This document shows, piece by piece, positions 13,763-23,568 of a stretch of 31,295 nucleotides of DNA. Numbering within the stretch: the stretch's first letter is position 1; each line of letters begins with the position of its first letter. The notes under the pieces were generated by a model that did no database searches, was not told the DNA's origin, and saw only the letters and a program-made list of their open reading frames with translations. The position numbers and the translations under genes were made by a program. The DNA is from Clostridium_AM sp964554365 (GTDB lineage: Bacteria; Bacillota; Clostridia; Clostridiales; Clostridiaceae). The DNA lies in NCBI GenBank assembly GCA_964554365.1, contig CAZKOJ010000028.1, forward strand, positions 1 to 31,295, in the 5' to 3' direction.

Positions 13763-15766
13763 TTACACCCCCTTTAGGTCATTCCAAGTAATACCTTGTT
13801 TGGTTATTAAAATTTTTCTCCAGGAACCCCATATTCCGTTGGTTTGGTTTCTTTGATACATAGATGTTCCTTGAAAATCTATCATTGTTTGAGAAGTCCA
13901 TATATCATTATGTCTCATGACTATGCAAAATTGCCAGCCACCTCCTGGACATTCATTTAACAAATTATATCCCATAAAAAAACCTGTTGTTTTATAATTA
14001 TTCCAATCTACTGTAGCTGTTTGGCATACGGTTCCTAACCCAAAACTACTTGAAGCAAAATCACTTGGCTTTTTTCCTCCAACCGTGTTACTGTCATCAG
14101 CTTTATCTATTATTCCATCACTATTTTTATCATAAATGCTTTTCAACATGTCCCCATATCCTGCACTAGCCACATCTTTCTTGTAAGCTACTTCATTACC
14201 ATTTGCATCAACAAATGTTTTTGCTTGCAGTGAGGCGAAGCTATTAGCTTTGCCATCACCTGTGCATATCCTTACGTTTTTAATGGGTTTATTAGCTCCT
14301 CTGTAATTTAGATATACTGTACCTTCATCATAATTAAATCCATCAGCTATGTTAATCTCATTATTATTTGAAATAGTAAGCGAATCATGACTATGTACTG
14401 CTGGCGATTGTACTGTCTTTCCTGCAGAATCTAATGTTGCAACTCCACTAGCCACTCCCATTTCACTTCTTTTAACTTGTGCGTCATTAGTTACATTAGC
14501 CAATCCAATATCCGATTTTGTTACAGTTATACCCCCACTTAAAGCGTGACCATTTACCATAGTTGTTTTTAGCACTAGCCCGCTTAAATCTTGGTCTCCT
14601 GTGTTAATTCCACTTAAAGTAGTAATTCCTAACTTACTTTTAATAGAAGAATTTGTTTCATCTCCAGTATTTGTACCACTGGTATTACTTAATACTGTTT
14701 TTTGAACATCACTTACAAATCTCTTATTAATATTTTCTACTACCATATCAGCACTATGGCTTCCAGGATGTATATATTTATTAGCATTAGCCTCTACACC
14801 TGCAAGCTTTTCTTTTTCTGAAGTAGTATAGTCCTCTGTACTTAATTGTTTTCCTTGAACTTTATCAACTTTATTTGCTAACTGTTTAGTAATAGTACCA
14901 GCAAAATCACTATCATTATTTAAGGATTTTGCTATTTCCTGCAATGTATCCAATGCCTGTGGTGCTGTACCAATTACATTTTGAATTTTTTGCAGTACCT
15001 CTTCTTTTGTGAAAACTTGCTCTTTCAGGTATCTCTTATTAAGTTCTATATCTACATAAGTTTTTTCAGCTTTTCTGTTATTTAAATCACTATCTTTTTC
15101 TTTTAGCATTTGTATCTCAGCATTGTTGCTTTCTTTATACTGATTAATATTAGTACTTAATGTATCCTCATTTTCTTTAGATCTATTGATTTCAGCACTT
15201 AAATTATCTGTTAAAACTTTTTCGGTAGACTTTGATCTATTAATCTCAGAATTTAAGTTATCTGTAAGAATGTTCTCAGAGCCTTTAGCTCTAGCTATCT
15301 CTGTATTAAGATTATTTGTTAATGTTTGTTCTGCTCCAATCGCTCTACTTACTTCTACACTTAAATTATCAGTTATAATTTTTTCAGCATTAGTTGATCT
15401 ATCTATTTCACTGTTTAAAGTTTTTTGTGTATTTACTATGCTTTCTTGAACTTCATTTATATCTTCTGCCTCTACTGTATCACCTTGGGTTTCATATGTT
15501 ATATAGCATTTATCTACTTCAGAAAATATCTTAATTATTTTTTTCCATGGCGTACAACTAGGAGTAGACAGTATAAAGTTTTGAATTTTTTTCCCAGTTA
15601 GTTTAGGTCCTGTATAAACATTTATAGAAGATAGGCTTATATTATCGTGCTGCAGTTCGCTCTCATACATTCCATTTGTAATAGTTATTTCTTCCTCAAT
15701 TACATAAGTATTGCCCTCCAATCTATTTAATTTTTCTGTGAATGTATCTATTTTATTTGGATACAT
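13763..15766 (-). CDS. Long coiled-coil tail fibre with pyocin-knob-like end
   Basis: A 667-residue protein. Residues 1-105 are a globular N-terminal domain. Residues 117-206 hold five 18-residue coiled-coil repeats of the form LNxEIxRSxxxExxLTDN. The shaft (~230-460) has fibre motifs (NVIGTAPQALDTLQEIAKSL; VNGHALSGGITVTKSDIGLANV). Near the end, GYNLLNECPGGGWQF and YQRNQTNGIWGSWRKI resemble a pyocin-knob domain. It ends ITWNDLKGV, like the XkdU C-terminus (KTWDDLK). It lies between the XkdT- and XkdU-like genes with 3-base gaps, an unusual place for a fibre. It may be a baseplate-mounted side fibre distinct from the A-C set. Confidence 0.85.
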   Translation of the reverse strand: MYPNKIDTFTEKLNRLEGNTYVIEEEITITNGMYESELQHDNISLSSINVYTGPKLTGKKIQNFILSTPSCTPWKKIIKIFSEVDKCYITYETQGDTVEAEDINEVQESIVNTQKTLNSEIDRSTNAEKIITDNLSVEVSRAIGAEQTLTNNLNTEIARAKGSENILTDNLNSEINRSKSTEKVLTDNLSAEINRSKENEDTLSTNINQYKESNNAEIQMLKEKDSDLNNRKAEKTYVDIELNKRYLKEQVFTKEEVLQKIQNVIGTAPQALDTLQEIAKSLNNDSDFAGTITKQLANKVDKVQGKQLSTEDYTTSEKEKLAGVEANANKYIHPGSHSADMVVENINKRFVSDVQKTVLSNTSGTNTGDETNSSIKSKLGITTLSGINTGDQDLSGLVLKTTMVNGHALSGGITVTKSDIGLANVTNDAQVKRSEMGVASGVATLDSAGKTVQSPAVHSHDSLTISNNNEINIADGFNYDEGTVYLNYRGANKPIKNVRICTGDGKANSFASLQAKTFVDANGNEVAYKKDVASAGYGDMLKSIYDKNSDGIIDKADDSNTVGGKKPSDFASSSFGLGTVCQTATVDWNNYKTTGFFMGYNLLNECPGGGWQFCIVMRHNDIWTSQTMIDFQGTSMYQRNQTNGIWGSWRKILITKQGITWNDLKGV
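15149..15418 (-). repeat. Five tandem 18-codon repeats in the long fibre
   Basis: Each 54-base unit encodes an 18-residue heptad-like repeat (e.g. LNTEIARAKGSENILTDN), at residues 117-134, 135-152, 153-170, 171-188 and 189-206. Units differ at several positions but keep register exactly. They should form a trimeric coiled-coil shaft whose length could change by unit gain or loss. Confidence 0.85.
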
Positions 15767-15769
15767 CTA

Positions 15770-16822
15770 TCATACCCCCAAACTTAATATTCCAAGTACT
15801 GGTATTTCTTCATCTTCAAATCCAATGTTAGATATGGCACCATTTATTTTTAAATCAATATAATCAATTACACCTGGAGTATTCAATAGCAAGTTTCCTA
15901 TTCTGGCATAACTTATATAACTATCCTTAAATGCTGTAGATTTAAAATATTCTGTTTGTATTTCACTAAATTTATCTTGTACTTGTTGAATGGTGTAGTT
16001 ATTAGATAATACTAATTTTGCACTTATATTTATTTTTTTTTCTACTGCACTTACAACTGTGGGGGTGGCTCCTATAGGTCTGTTTTCTTCTATATGGTTA
16101 AGAACTGTATTTATAAGAGCAGAAGCTGCCGCTTTTTTATTACTGTCAATAACAACAACTTTTACTGTGCCTTTCCCTGCCCATAGGGGAAAAACTTTAG
16201 CATCTCCAACGCCAGTTACTTCTTTAGCCCAATTTCTATAATGATATTTATTTCCAGAAGTTGCTGGTGTTTGTAATCTTTCAAAATATCTCTCCCTTAA
16301 ACTTTCATCACTTTCAGCATCATAGCCATTTGTAACTGGATTAGGATTTGTCATAGATATTACTCCATTGACTTGTACTGGAAGCTGTGTAATTACATTG
16401 GCAGGCACATTATATTTACTTCCAACATCAATAGCTTCTATATTTACAAGCATAGATTGATTTGTTAATACGGTGTCCCTTGTAACTTGATACATTAATC
16501 CTGCACTACTTCCAAATAAAATTCCAGATTTTAAGAATGTGCCTACAACAGCATTTACTAAAATTTCAGTAGTGGCCTTTTTACCTGGTTTCCTAGTAAC
16601 TCCATAAGGATTAGTTATATTTTCAAGGTCTGTCCCTGTAGCTGTATAAGGAGATGTCCTTTTTAATATGTTATCATCTGTTATATAGACTTGAGCGAGT
16701 TCATTACTTGTGGGAGAAAGTGCATCATAAGTGAAACTGCCTTCAAATTTAGCAACGTCATTGGAAATATTTTGCAACATTCTATTTAAAATTGTTTGTT
16801 GTGAATTACCATCTGTATACAT
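15770..16822 (-). CDS. xkdT: Baseplate J-like protein (XkdT-like)
   Basis: A 350-residue protein of the Baseplate_J family, a wedge component of contractile tails. Recognisable stretches are NPYGVTRKPGKKATTEI (71-87), a central YDAESDESLRERYFERLQTPATSGN (~166-190), AGKGTVKVVVIDSNKKAA, RPIGATPTVVSA, and the C-terminal end INGAISNIGFEDEEIPVLG. Length is normal for the family. It follows the XkdS-like gene by 11 bases, as in PBSX. Confidence 0.93.
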   Translation of the reverse strand: MYTDGNSQQTILNRMLQNISNDVAKFEGSFTYDALSPTSNELAQVYITDDNILKRTSPYTATGTDLENITNPYGVTRKPGKKATTEILVNAVVGTFLKSGILFGSSAGLMYQVTRDTVLTNQSMLVNIEAIDVGSKYNVPANVITQLPVQVNGVISMTNPNPVTNGYDAESDESLRERYFERLQTPATSGNKYHYRNWAKEVTGVGDAKVFPLWAGKGTVKVVVIDSNKKAAASALINTVLNHIEENRPIGATPTVVSAVEKKINISAKLVLSNNYTIQQVQDKFSEIQTEYFKSTAFKDSYISYARIGNLLLNTPGVIDYIDLKINGAISNIGFEDEEIPVLGILSLGV

Positions 16823-16833
16823 TTATTCACCTC

Positions 16834-17268
16834 CTAAATATTCATGCTTATAGCACCATATAGAGTGTTAGCTGTAAAAGATATATTTAATTTATCTTCA
16901 CTTTGGTTTGTTACTACATTTACTATCCCTTTGATGTAAGAATTAATTAGTAAACATTCTTCCAAATATCTTTGTGCTTCCGATTGCGCTAAGCCTACTG
17001 TTAGGTTTTTACCTATTAGATTTTCTAATTGATTTCCATAATCCCACGAATAACCTAAATATCTATACCTTGGAGTGTTAAGTGTTTTCCATATCCATAT
17101 TTTAATAGCCTCAAGTCCTTGGACTATTTTAAACTTTCCATCTTCTAATAAAAAGTTATTATCTTTAAAATCCCACGCATACTCTTTGTACATAGGTAAT
17201 GTAGTTTCAGTGGTTGATTGAATCAAAGTATTTGTATCTATATTAATTTGTGGAAATATACTACTCAT
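16834..17268 (-). CDS. xkdS: Baseplate wedge protein, XkdS-like (DUF2634)
   Basis: A 144-residue protein with the DUF2634 pattern: YKEYAWDFKDNNFLLEDGKF, GLEAIKIWIWKTLNTPRYRYLGYSWDYGN and EAQRYLEECLLIN. It is a gp25-like wedge component. ATG 17268 follows GGTGGTG and overlaps the stop of the upstream gene as ATGA, so the longer in-frame start at 17286 is not needed. Confidence 0.9.
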   Translation of the reverse strand: MSSIFPQINIDTNTLIQSTTETTLPMYKEYAWDFKDNNFLLEDGKFKIVQGLEAIKIWIWKTLNTPRYRYLGYSWDYGNQLENLIGKNLTVGLAQSEAQRYLEECLLINSYIKGIVNVVTNQSEDKLNISFTANTLYGAISMNI

Positions 17269-17633
17269 GGCTTCACCACCCTGCATAAAATAATAAAAGT
17301 AGTACTGTTCACTTGAATTAATGCTACTAAATCATCCTTTTTTAATGTATCTGTAAAGTTAATAGTTCCATTTGATATACCTATGGATGTTATATTCCCA
17401 TTTGTTGTATTTCCAGAAGCATTTGTAGAAGATAAATTTATCTGTCTTGAATAATTATTTAACAAGTAATCTGCTATTAATAAATTATCTTTACTTAATG
17501 TCAAATCGCTAGCTTTAATTGTCAGGGGATTAGATTCTATTACTTGCCCTATTTCAACACCAGAAGGATTATAATATGTTCCGTTTTTTCTCATTTCTTT
17601 TACAAACTCAGAATAAGGATCTTTAATAATCAT
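17265..17633 (-). CDS. xkdR: Baseplate protein, XkdR-like (DUF2577)
   Basis: A 122-residue beta-rich protein starting MIIKDPYSEFVKEMRKNG and containing GVEIGQVIESNPLTIKASDL and the end LVALIQVNSTTFIILCRV, typical of DUF2577. It lies between XkdQ- and XkdS-like genes as in PBSX. Members probably belong to the hub or spike region, though the exact role is not established. Confidence 0.88.
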   Translation of the reverse strand: MIIKDPYSEFVKEMRKNGTYYNPSGVEIGQVIESNPLTIKASDLTLSKDNLLIADYLLNNYSRQINLSSTNASGNTTNGNITSIGISNGTINFTDTLKKDDLVALIQVNSTTFIILCRVVKP

Positions 17634-17635
17634 AT

Positions 17636-18616
17636 TTAAGCCTCCTTCTCGTTCATAATATTATCAAAATTTAGTGTTAGTTCCATAGTATGAAGTCCTG
17701 TTGCCACATCCCAAGTATGCGCATCAGCATCTATATACATGGTTGCATTTTGTAAGATATCTATATAAAATATCTGTGTTTTTAAAGCATATCCTGTTAT
17801 TATTTTAGAATTTCCTAACGCTGTTGCCTTAAATGTTCTTTCTACATTTTTTAATAAACCACTTGCCATTGCTGTAGCATTTTGTGAATCACTTGTATTA
17901 TATTCGTATATATCTTGTAGAACACCATACGCAGTTATAGCTCCTGTATTTTCAACCTTTCCTATATAATTGCCCTTTTCATCTATTATTTGTACTTTAT
18001 TAATCATGTTGCTTATGCTGTCATTAAATGTAGCATTCCCCAGGTTAGTTTCTGGTTGTAAAATAAAGTTATCTACAATGGCACCCTTTTCTATTACACT
18101 TACCTGGTCTGCATCCATAATGGGTATATACTTTTTTCCTGTTTTAGGACTTAGCATTGTATAAATCTCCATTATAGCATCATAAGCAGGCTTGGCTTTA
18201 ACTAATAGTGTGATTGGTATTTCTACCGTTGGAATTCTGTTGTATTTAACTCCTAAATCAGTTATTATTTTTTCTGTTGCAGCTTCTGATATTATGTTTG
18301 TAAAGTTATAAGTTACTTTAGATTTCAAAAAGTAAATCAAATAATCATACGCAGTAAACTTTAATTCACCAGAAGAACTTAATTCTCTATCAAATACAAT
18401 GCCACGAAACAATTCTTTACCGTCTTCTTGTAACCACACTAAAGTTCCAGGTCCAATTTGTGTTTTATTTTGATTTTTGTCAAAAATAGCATAAGCCAAT
18501 GTGCATTCTAATTTTCTAGCACATTGGCTTATATCTCCACTCCAAGATATTGTTTTGCAGTATTGTGTTATATCTGTTACTAATTTTCTATCATATAATG
18601 CATAAATTTTAATCAT
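17636..18616 (-). CDS. xkdQ: Baseplate hub protein, XkdQ-like
   Basis: A 326-residue hub protein (gpD/gp27 fold family). Typical segments are DITQYCKTISWSGDISQCARKLECT near the start, LVWLQEDGKELFRGIVFDRE, and a middle domain with YTMLSPKTGKKYIPIMDAD and NMINKVQIIDEKGNYIG. The end has DADAHTWDVATGLHTMELTLNFD. Its ATG overlaps the upstream stop by 4 bases (ATGA), suggesting coupled translation. It sits at the centre of the baseplate below the tube. Confidence 0.92.
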   Translation of the reverse strand: MIKIYALYDRKLVTDITQYCKTISWSGDISQCARKLECTLAYAIFDKNQNKTQIGPGTLVWLQEDGKELFRGIVFDRELSSSGELKFTAYDYLIYFLKSKVTYNFTNIISEAATEKIITDLGVKYNRIPTVEIPITLLVKAKPAYDAIMEIYTMLSPKTGKKYIPIMDADQVSVIEKGAIVDNFILQPETNLGNATFNDSISNMINKVQIIDEKGNYIGKVENTGAITAYGVLQDIYEYNTSDSQNATAMASGLLKNVERTFKATALGNSKIITGYALKTQIFYIDILQNATMYIDADAHTWDVATGLHTMELTLNFDNIMNEKEA

Positions 18617-19257
18617 AAAATTATCACCCTGCCTGTAATATCTGACGTAACATCTGATATATTGTTTTTAGTTGCTACCGAGGGTAAAGAGGTAGTATTG
18701 CCAGTAACTCTTTTTATTAGCGTATATAAATTTTCTCCTGCTCTTGCAATGATTTGAGTTGGTATTGCCTTGTCAATAGTTCTGGCATTAATCAAGTTAT
18801 TTATATTAACAAAGCTAACATCACTTGTTATTTGACTTACTTGTAAACTAGGAGCCGTTATCAATCTATACTCTTTTAGTTCTAATGTAAAATAAATATC
18901 TCCTGTGCCATCTTCTTCTTTATACTCAAAAGATTCGATAGAACAGAGTATATTTACATTTGTTCCAGTTATTATATATCGAATTGGTTCACCACTTAAT
19001 CTCCATTTTTGTAATAAATCCACATAATCTTGTGGTTTACGGAATCCTTGATATTGTACAAAATCATATTTTTGATTAGGAAAAAAACTTTCTATTGGCG
19101 TTATTTCTCCTAGTTTTGGTTTACCTATGAAACTAACCTCTCCTAACCCCTCCACCGTAAATGTTGCATTGTTTAATGATGATTTTATACTGTACTTTGA
19201 AGGCGGTACAGGCAACCTTATAGCTTCATTGTCTTGAATCAACCAAAATTCTTTCAT
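18613..19257 (-). CDS. xkdP: XkdP-like tail protein with LysM-like end
   Basis: A 214-residue protein starting MKEFWLIQDNEAIRLPVPPSKYSI, with KLGEITPIESFFPNQKYDF and a central KPQDYVDLLQKWRLSGEPIRYII, the pattern of XkdP/LysM tail proteins. The C-terminal ~50 residues (TQIIARAGENLYTLIKRVTG) look like a degenerate LysM motif, a possible peptidoglycan contact. It is somewhat shorter than PBSX XkdP. A terminator precedes it, after the tape measure. Confidence 0.87.
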   Translation of the reverse strand: MKEFWLIQDNEAIRLPVPPSKYSIKSSLNNATFTVEGLGEVSFIGKPKLGEITPIESFFPNQKYDFVQYQGFRKPQDYVDLLQKWRLSGEPIRYIITGTNVNILCSIESFEYKEEDGTGDIYFTLELKEYRLITAPSLQVSQITSDVSFVNINNLINARTIDKAIPTQIIARAGENLYTLIKRVTGNTTSLPSVATKNNISDVTSDITGRVIIL

Positions 19258-19281
19258 TTTATCACCTACTTTTTAGACAAA

Positions 19282-19310
19282 ATAAAAAAGCACTCCCAAA
19301 AGAGTGCTTA
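19282..19310 (-). terminator. Intrinsic terminator after the tape measure
   Basis: On the minus strand GCACTC-TTTTGG-GAGTGC (arms 19302-19307 and 19290-19295) is followed by TTTTTTATTTT, then TGTCTAAAA. It lies between the tape measure and the XkdP-like gene, so baseplate genes depend on readthrough or another promoter. Confidence 0.85.
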
Positions 19311-19362
19311 ACGATATTTTCTTCCATAATACTATTTTATCACTTAAAGTCCGCAAGTTCAA

Positions 19363-22300
19363 CTACATATTCATTCCAGCAAGTTTGAGTTTCTTAACTA
19401 GAGATGTTGCTATTTTGTCTATGTCTGCATCTTCACGAACTATAATTGTGTCAGCTAATTTTGCTATTGATATATCACCTCTAAGTTGCTTACTGTTTCT
19501 ACTGTCAATTACTTGTTCGCCACCACGCATTTTCATAAGTTCTGGACCATGCTCACCTACCCATTTGTAACCTGGAGTTGCATAAGTTGTTCCAAGTGCA
19601 TAACCCATATATGGTCCACCATGTGCCATCGATTTGATTCCAGGAGTATTATAAGGGCTTCCATATCTACTTTGTATGTATCTAATTGCTGCTGCCGCGT
19701 TGTCGATTGGGTTCCAAATATCCTTCATTCCTGGCAATCCATATTGTGTAATGTTATCATCTATTAATTGCATAAGGCCTTTAGATGGATGCCCCAACTG
19801 TGCATTTATATCGTATAGGTTTATATCCATAGGATTTCCACTAGATTCATGCATTGCGATTTGTTCTAATGCTGGTAACCAACTCATTGGGACACCAGTC
19901 AAGGCAATGGCTGCTGTTAACCATTCAGTTACATTTCCCCCAACTGCGCCTTGTGCAGAGCCTATCATACTACTAATTTGTTTTTTTAAGAAGCTCCTAA
20001 CATCATTGTTAGACATACCATTTATAAGCCCTTGCATTAAGTAATTACCTATAGAATACATAACCCTACTTGGAGACTGTATTCCAAAACCTTCTCTAAA
20101 TGCAGTTACAATTTTATCTGTAAGAGTTTTAACTATTTCAATTAGATTAGATGTACTGTCCTGTACACCTTTACTTATGCTAGTAACTATTTGCTGTCCA
20201 TAAGTCAAAGAATCTTTTATTAATTGTGATATTACATTTCTTATGTTAGTAGCCATTGCAATCGTGGCATTAGTAGTTAACGGTGTATTCTTTTGTATAC
20301 CTTCACTTAGTCCCTTTGCCATATCTGGACCATATGTGTCCGAATCTTTTAAAGGACCTTCATCTGGCTTTGTAAAATGTATTAAGCGTCTTATTCTATT
20401 AGCCATATCAGTTACAGTATTTGTTGTTGAATCGATATTGTCACTTATACCATTAGCCAAACTATTTGGAATGTCTTGTCCCCAGCTATAAAATTTATTA
20501 GGCAAACCTTTTCCAATTTTTGTTGCTGCATTACTTACTAAATGTTTACTGCTATCCATTCCATTTGCTAATCCTTGTATTACAAAATTACCTACTCCAT
20601 GCATAACTTTACTTGGAGACTTTATTCCTAGTACTTCTTTTATTGATTTTTCTATAGATTTACCAACATCTCTTACTTTATTAATTACAGAGTCTATCAT
20701 GCTGTTTACTCCATTTATAAAACCTTGGATAAAGTTCTTACCAAACTCCAACATCTTGTCTGGTAAGTTTTTAAAAAAGTCTACTACTGCATTAAATCCT
20801 GTTTCTATCCAACTTCCTATGGTAGATAAAATAGACCAAGCACCATTTTTTAGACTATTAAATATAGCTACACCCAAATTATAAAGTGTGTCAGGCAAAT
20901 TTTTAAAGAAATTTACTACTGCTGTAAATACAATAACTATACCCTGCCATACATCTTGTACTATAGTTATAACTCCGTTTTTCAAACCTTCCCATGCACT
21001 AATAGCTATACTTTTTATTCCATTCCATAATGTATTTAAAAAAGTTCCTAATCCATTCCAGATAGATTTTGCAGTACTTATTATTCCATCCCATAAGCTA
21101 ATAAAAAAGCTTTTTAATGTACTCCAAATGGATTTTGCAATATTTACCATTCCATTCCATACAATAGCACAATAAGCAGCTATAACATTAAGAGTACCTG
21201 TAAATACTTGTTTTATTCCTATCCATATTTGTCCAAATGCACTTTTAAGATTATTAAATATTACTTTTGCATCTGAGCCTAGTTTTGTGAAATTACCTCG
21301 GCATAAATCAACAATCAACAGAATGGGACCTAACACAATATTTTTTATTCCATTCCATATACTACCAAAAATATTTTTTAATCCGTTAAATATGGTTGTA
21401 ATACCTGGTTTTAAATTATTCCATAATGCTAAAATATTATTTACTATAGGTGTTACTATAGCTATTACAGCTGTTTTAATTCCAGTCCAGATTGTAATTA
21501 TTACAGCCTTTATAGCATTAATTGCTGTGCCTATACCCGTTTTAATAGAATCCCATGCATTTATAACCCAAGTTTCTATCGAGTTAACTACTGATACTAC
21601 TGTCGCTTTAATAGAGTTCCATGTATTGCTTATACCAGTTTTTAATTCTTTTACTGATCCCATAACTCCTGTTTTTATTGCAGTCCACACACCTATAAAG
21701 AAACTTCTAAATGCAGTTGACTTAGTCCACAACAATACAATTACTGCGATAAATGCTATAATACCAGCAATTATAACTCCTACAGGATTAATCATAAATG
21801 CAATATTTAAAGCTAATTGAGCTATTCTTACAGCCATTATGATTCCTCTAGTAACACTCATAATAGCGTTGAAAGCCGCTACTGCTATTTTTATTCCATT
21901 AAATATAGCTATGCCTATTTTAACCGCAGCAAATCCAATTGCAAGTAGTTTTAAAACATTTATAACTGTATTAGAATGTTCTACTAAAAATCCAAACACT
22001 CTACTAACAACATTCTTAACAACCGTTAATGCATCTATAACTCCAGTTCTTACAGCTTGAAAAGAACTAACTATTTTGCTTGTTGTACCACTTGAAAGTC
22101 CAAATCCATCTTGTAATGTACTACTGAAGTCTTTAAAATCACCAGTAATTAATCCTAGTGCAGCAAAGAAAGTAGCTCTAAGGCCTGTTGCTAAATTTTT
22201 AACTGTAGTTATAAAATTTATTAAACTTGCTGAACCATTTATTGACCATTTAGAAAGTATTCCATTTGCTTTGCCAAAATTACCTTGTAAAACACTAACA

Positions 22301-23568
22301 AATATTATGACTGAATCCCTTACTCCTTGTAATGTTGTTGCAATTGTTGCTGTGTTTTTACCAAAAACTTTTCCTAAACTACTTAAAGAACTACTACTTA
22401 TGCTACCTAAATTAATCAAATCTTTTATAGCATTACTTAGAGAATTAAACACAGGTACTGCTTTGGCAACAATTCCATCTACAAATGTTTTAAATCCACC
22501 TAAATTTTTAGTATATGCAAAAGCAAATGCTGAAAATAAAGCTATTACAATACCTATAGGACCTTTTAATTTAAAAAATGAGTTTATTAATGGCTCAAGT
22601 TGTGGAACTATCATTATTAGAACTTTTCGAAATAAACCTAAACCACCAATTAAAGTTCCAAATACCGCCGTAGTTGCCAACACTTTGGCTATAATGCCTA
22701 TCATAGGTTTAGACAAGTTTTGTACTTTTTGTGCAACACTAAGGAATACCTCTACAACCTTTTGCATGTACGGCAATAATACAGCTCCTATACTACCCTT
22801 GATTGCATCTATAGTATTGCTTAATTGTGCCAACCGACCTTCATAAGTTGCTGCTGCTGCTGCTGCTTGTCCTCCAAATTCTCCATTTAATCCGGCCAGC
22901 ATAAGTTTCTGTGCTTCAGCTGTATTTCCAGTCTGTTGCATTACTTCAATTTGTTTCTTTTGTTCTTCTGTAAATTTTACACCTATATTTGTAAGCTCAG
23001 TAATTCCTTTGATTGGATCATCTAACGCCTTTCCTAATTGTGTAGAAGCACCTGCTATATCACCGCCCATATTTTGTGCTAAATCCAACATTGATTGGGT
23101 AGCCATAGGAAATACATCCTTGCCTATGTTAGTGAATGTAAGTAACATATTTTGTCCTGTTTTTATCGCACCAGCTCCAAATGTAGTTGTTTTGCTAAAT
23201 TCATCAGCCATTTTACTTACTTGTTCTGCCGTAAGTCCTGCAGCACCACCTGTGGATTTTATGGTTTGTGCCAAATCCATATTTATTTTTTGACTTTTTG
23301 CCGCAATATCTATTGTGCCTTTTAAAAATTCTGCACTAGCTAATCCTGCATCACCAAAAGCATTTCTTGCAACTGAAAGTCCACTTTTGAAACTTTCACC
23401 CATGGCTGATGCTTTTGCTTTTGCTGATTCTGCCATAGATGATATTGATCTTGTTAAACCATGTGCTTGTATTCTCATTCTTTCAGTTGCCTCTTGTGCA
23501 TTTTGCATACCTGATATAAAACCACTATTGTTTAAACTTAACATTGCGCTTAAGCCTAACATACTCAT
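19363..23568 (-). CDS. Tape measure protein with lytic transglycosylase domain
   Basis: A 1401-residue tail length ruler (XkdO/TP901 class). It begins with a phage minor tail domain (MSMLGLSAMLSLNNSGFISGM), has long hydrophobic segments around 300-360 and 540-620, many WNGIK/W-I repeats, and two SPS[KR]VM..GN motifs. Residues ~1230-1300 form a transglycosylase-like domain: HESSGNP with the likely catalytic Glu1241, then GLMQLIDDN (1264) and AAIRYIQSRYG. This domain could open peptidoglycan during DNA entry. ATG 23568 overlaps the stop of the frameshifted chaperone (TAATG). If length is about 1.5 angstrom per residue, the tail would be roughly 200 nm. Confidence 0.95.
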   Translation of the reverse strand: MSMLGLSAMLSLNNSGFISGMQNAQEATERMRIQAHGLTRSISSMAESAKAKASAMGESFKSGLSVARNAFGDAGLASAEFLKGTIDIAAKSQKINMDLAQTIKSTGGAAGLTAEQVSKMADEFSKTTTFGAGAIKTGQNMLLTFTNIGKDVFPMATQSMLDLAQNMGGDIAGASTQLGKALDDPIKGITELTNIGVKFTEEQKKQIEVMQQTGNTAEAQKLMLAGLNGEFGGQAAAAAATYEGRLAQLSNTIDAIKGSIGAVLLPYMQKVVEVFLSVAQKVQNLSKPMIGIIAKVLATTAVFGTLIGGLGLFRKVLIMIVPQLEPLINSFFKLKGPIGIVIALFSAFAFAYTKNLGGFKTFVDGIVAKAVPVFNSLSNAIKDLINLGSISSSSLSSLGKVFGKNTATIATTLQGVRDSVIIFVSVLQGNFGKANGILSKWSINGSASLINFITTVKNLATGLRATFFAALGLITGDFKDFSSTLQDGFGLSSGTTSKIVSSFQAVRTGVIDALTVVKNVVSRVFGFLVEHSNTVINVLKLLAIGFAAVKIGIAIFNGIKIAVAAFNAIMSVTRGIIMAVRIAQLALNIAFMINPVGVIIAGIIAFIAVIVLLWTKSTAFRSFFIGVWTAIKTGVMGSVKELKTGISNTWNSIKATVVSVVNSIETWVINAWDSIKTGIGTAINAIKAVIITIWTGIKTAVIAIVTPIVNNILALWNNLKPGITTIFNGLKNIFGSIWNGIKNIVLGPILLIVDLCRGNFTKLGSDAKVIFNNLKSAFGQIWIGIKQVFTGTLNVIAAYCAIVWNGMVNIAKSIWSTLKSFFISLWDGIISTAKSIWNGLGTFLNTLWNGIKSIAISAWEGLKNGVITIVQDVWQGIVIVFTAVVNFFKNLPDTLYNLGVAIFNSLKNGAWSILSTIGSWIETGFNAVVDFFKNLPDKMLEFGKNFIQGFINGVNSMIDSVINKVRDVGKSIEKSIKEVLGIKSPSKVMHGVGNFVIQGLANGMDSSKHLVSNAATKIGKGLPNKFYSWGQDIPNSLANGISDNIDSTTNTVTDMANRIRRLIHFTKPDEGPLKDSDTYGPDMAKGLSEGIQKNTPLTTNATIAMATNIRNVISQLIKDSLTYGQQIVTSISKGVQDSTSNLIEIVKTLTDKIVTAFREGFGIQSPSRVMYSIGNYLMQGLINGMSNNDVRSFLKKQISSMIGSAQGAVGGNVTEWLTAAIALTGVPMSWLPALEQIAMHESSGNPMDINLYDINAQLGHPSKGLMQLIDDNITQYGLPGMKDIWNPIDNAAAAIRYIQSRYGSPYNTPGIKSMAHGGPYMGYALGTTYATPGYKWVGEHGPELMKMRGGEQVIDSRNSKQLRGDISIAKLADTIIVREDADIDKIATSLVKKLKLAGMNM

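Noticed and set aside
21287..22846. Long plus-strand open frames opposite the tape measure, up to 256 codons.
   Set aside because: They lie antisense to a well-supported gene with low-complexity Ala/Ile/Pro-rich translations and no ribosome sites; they are shadows of the tape measure's codon pattern.
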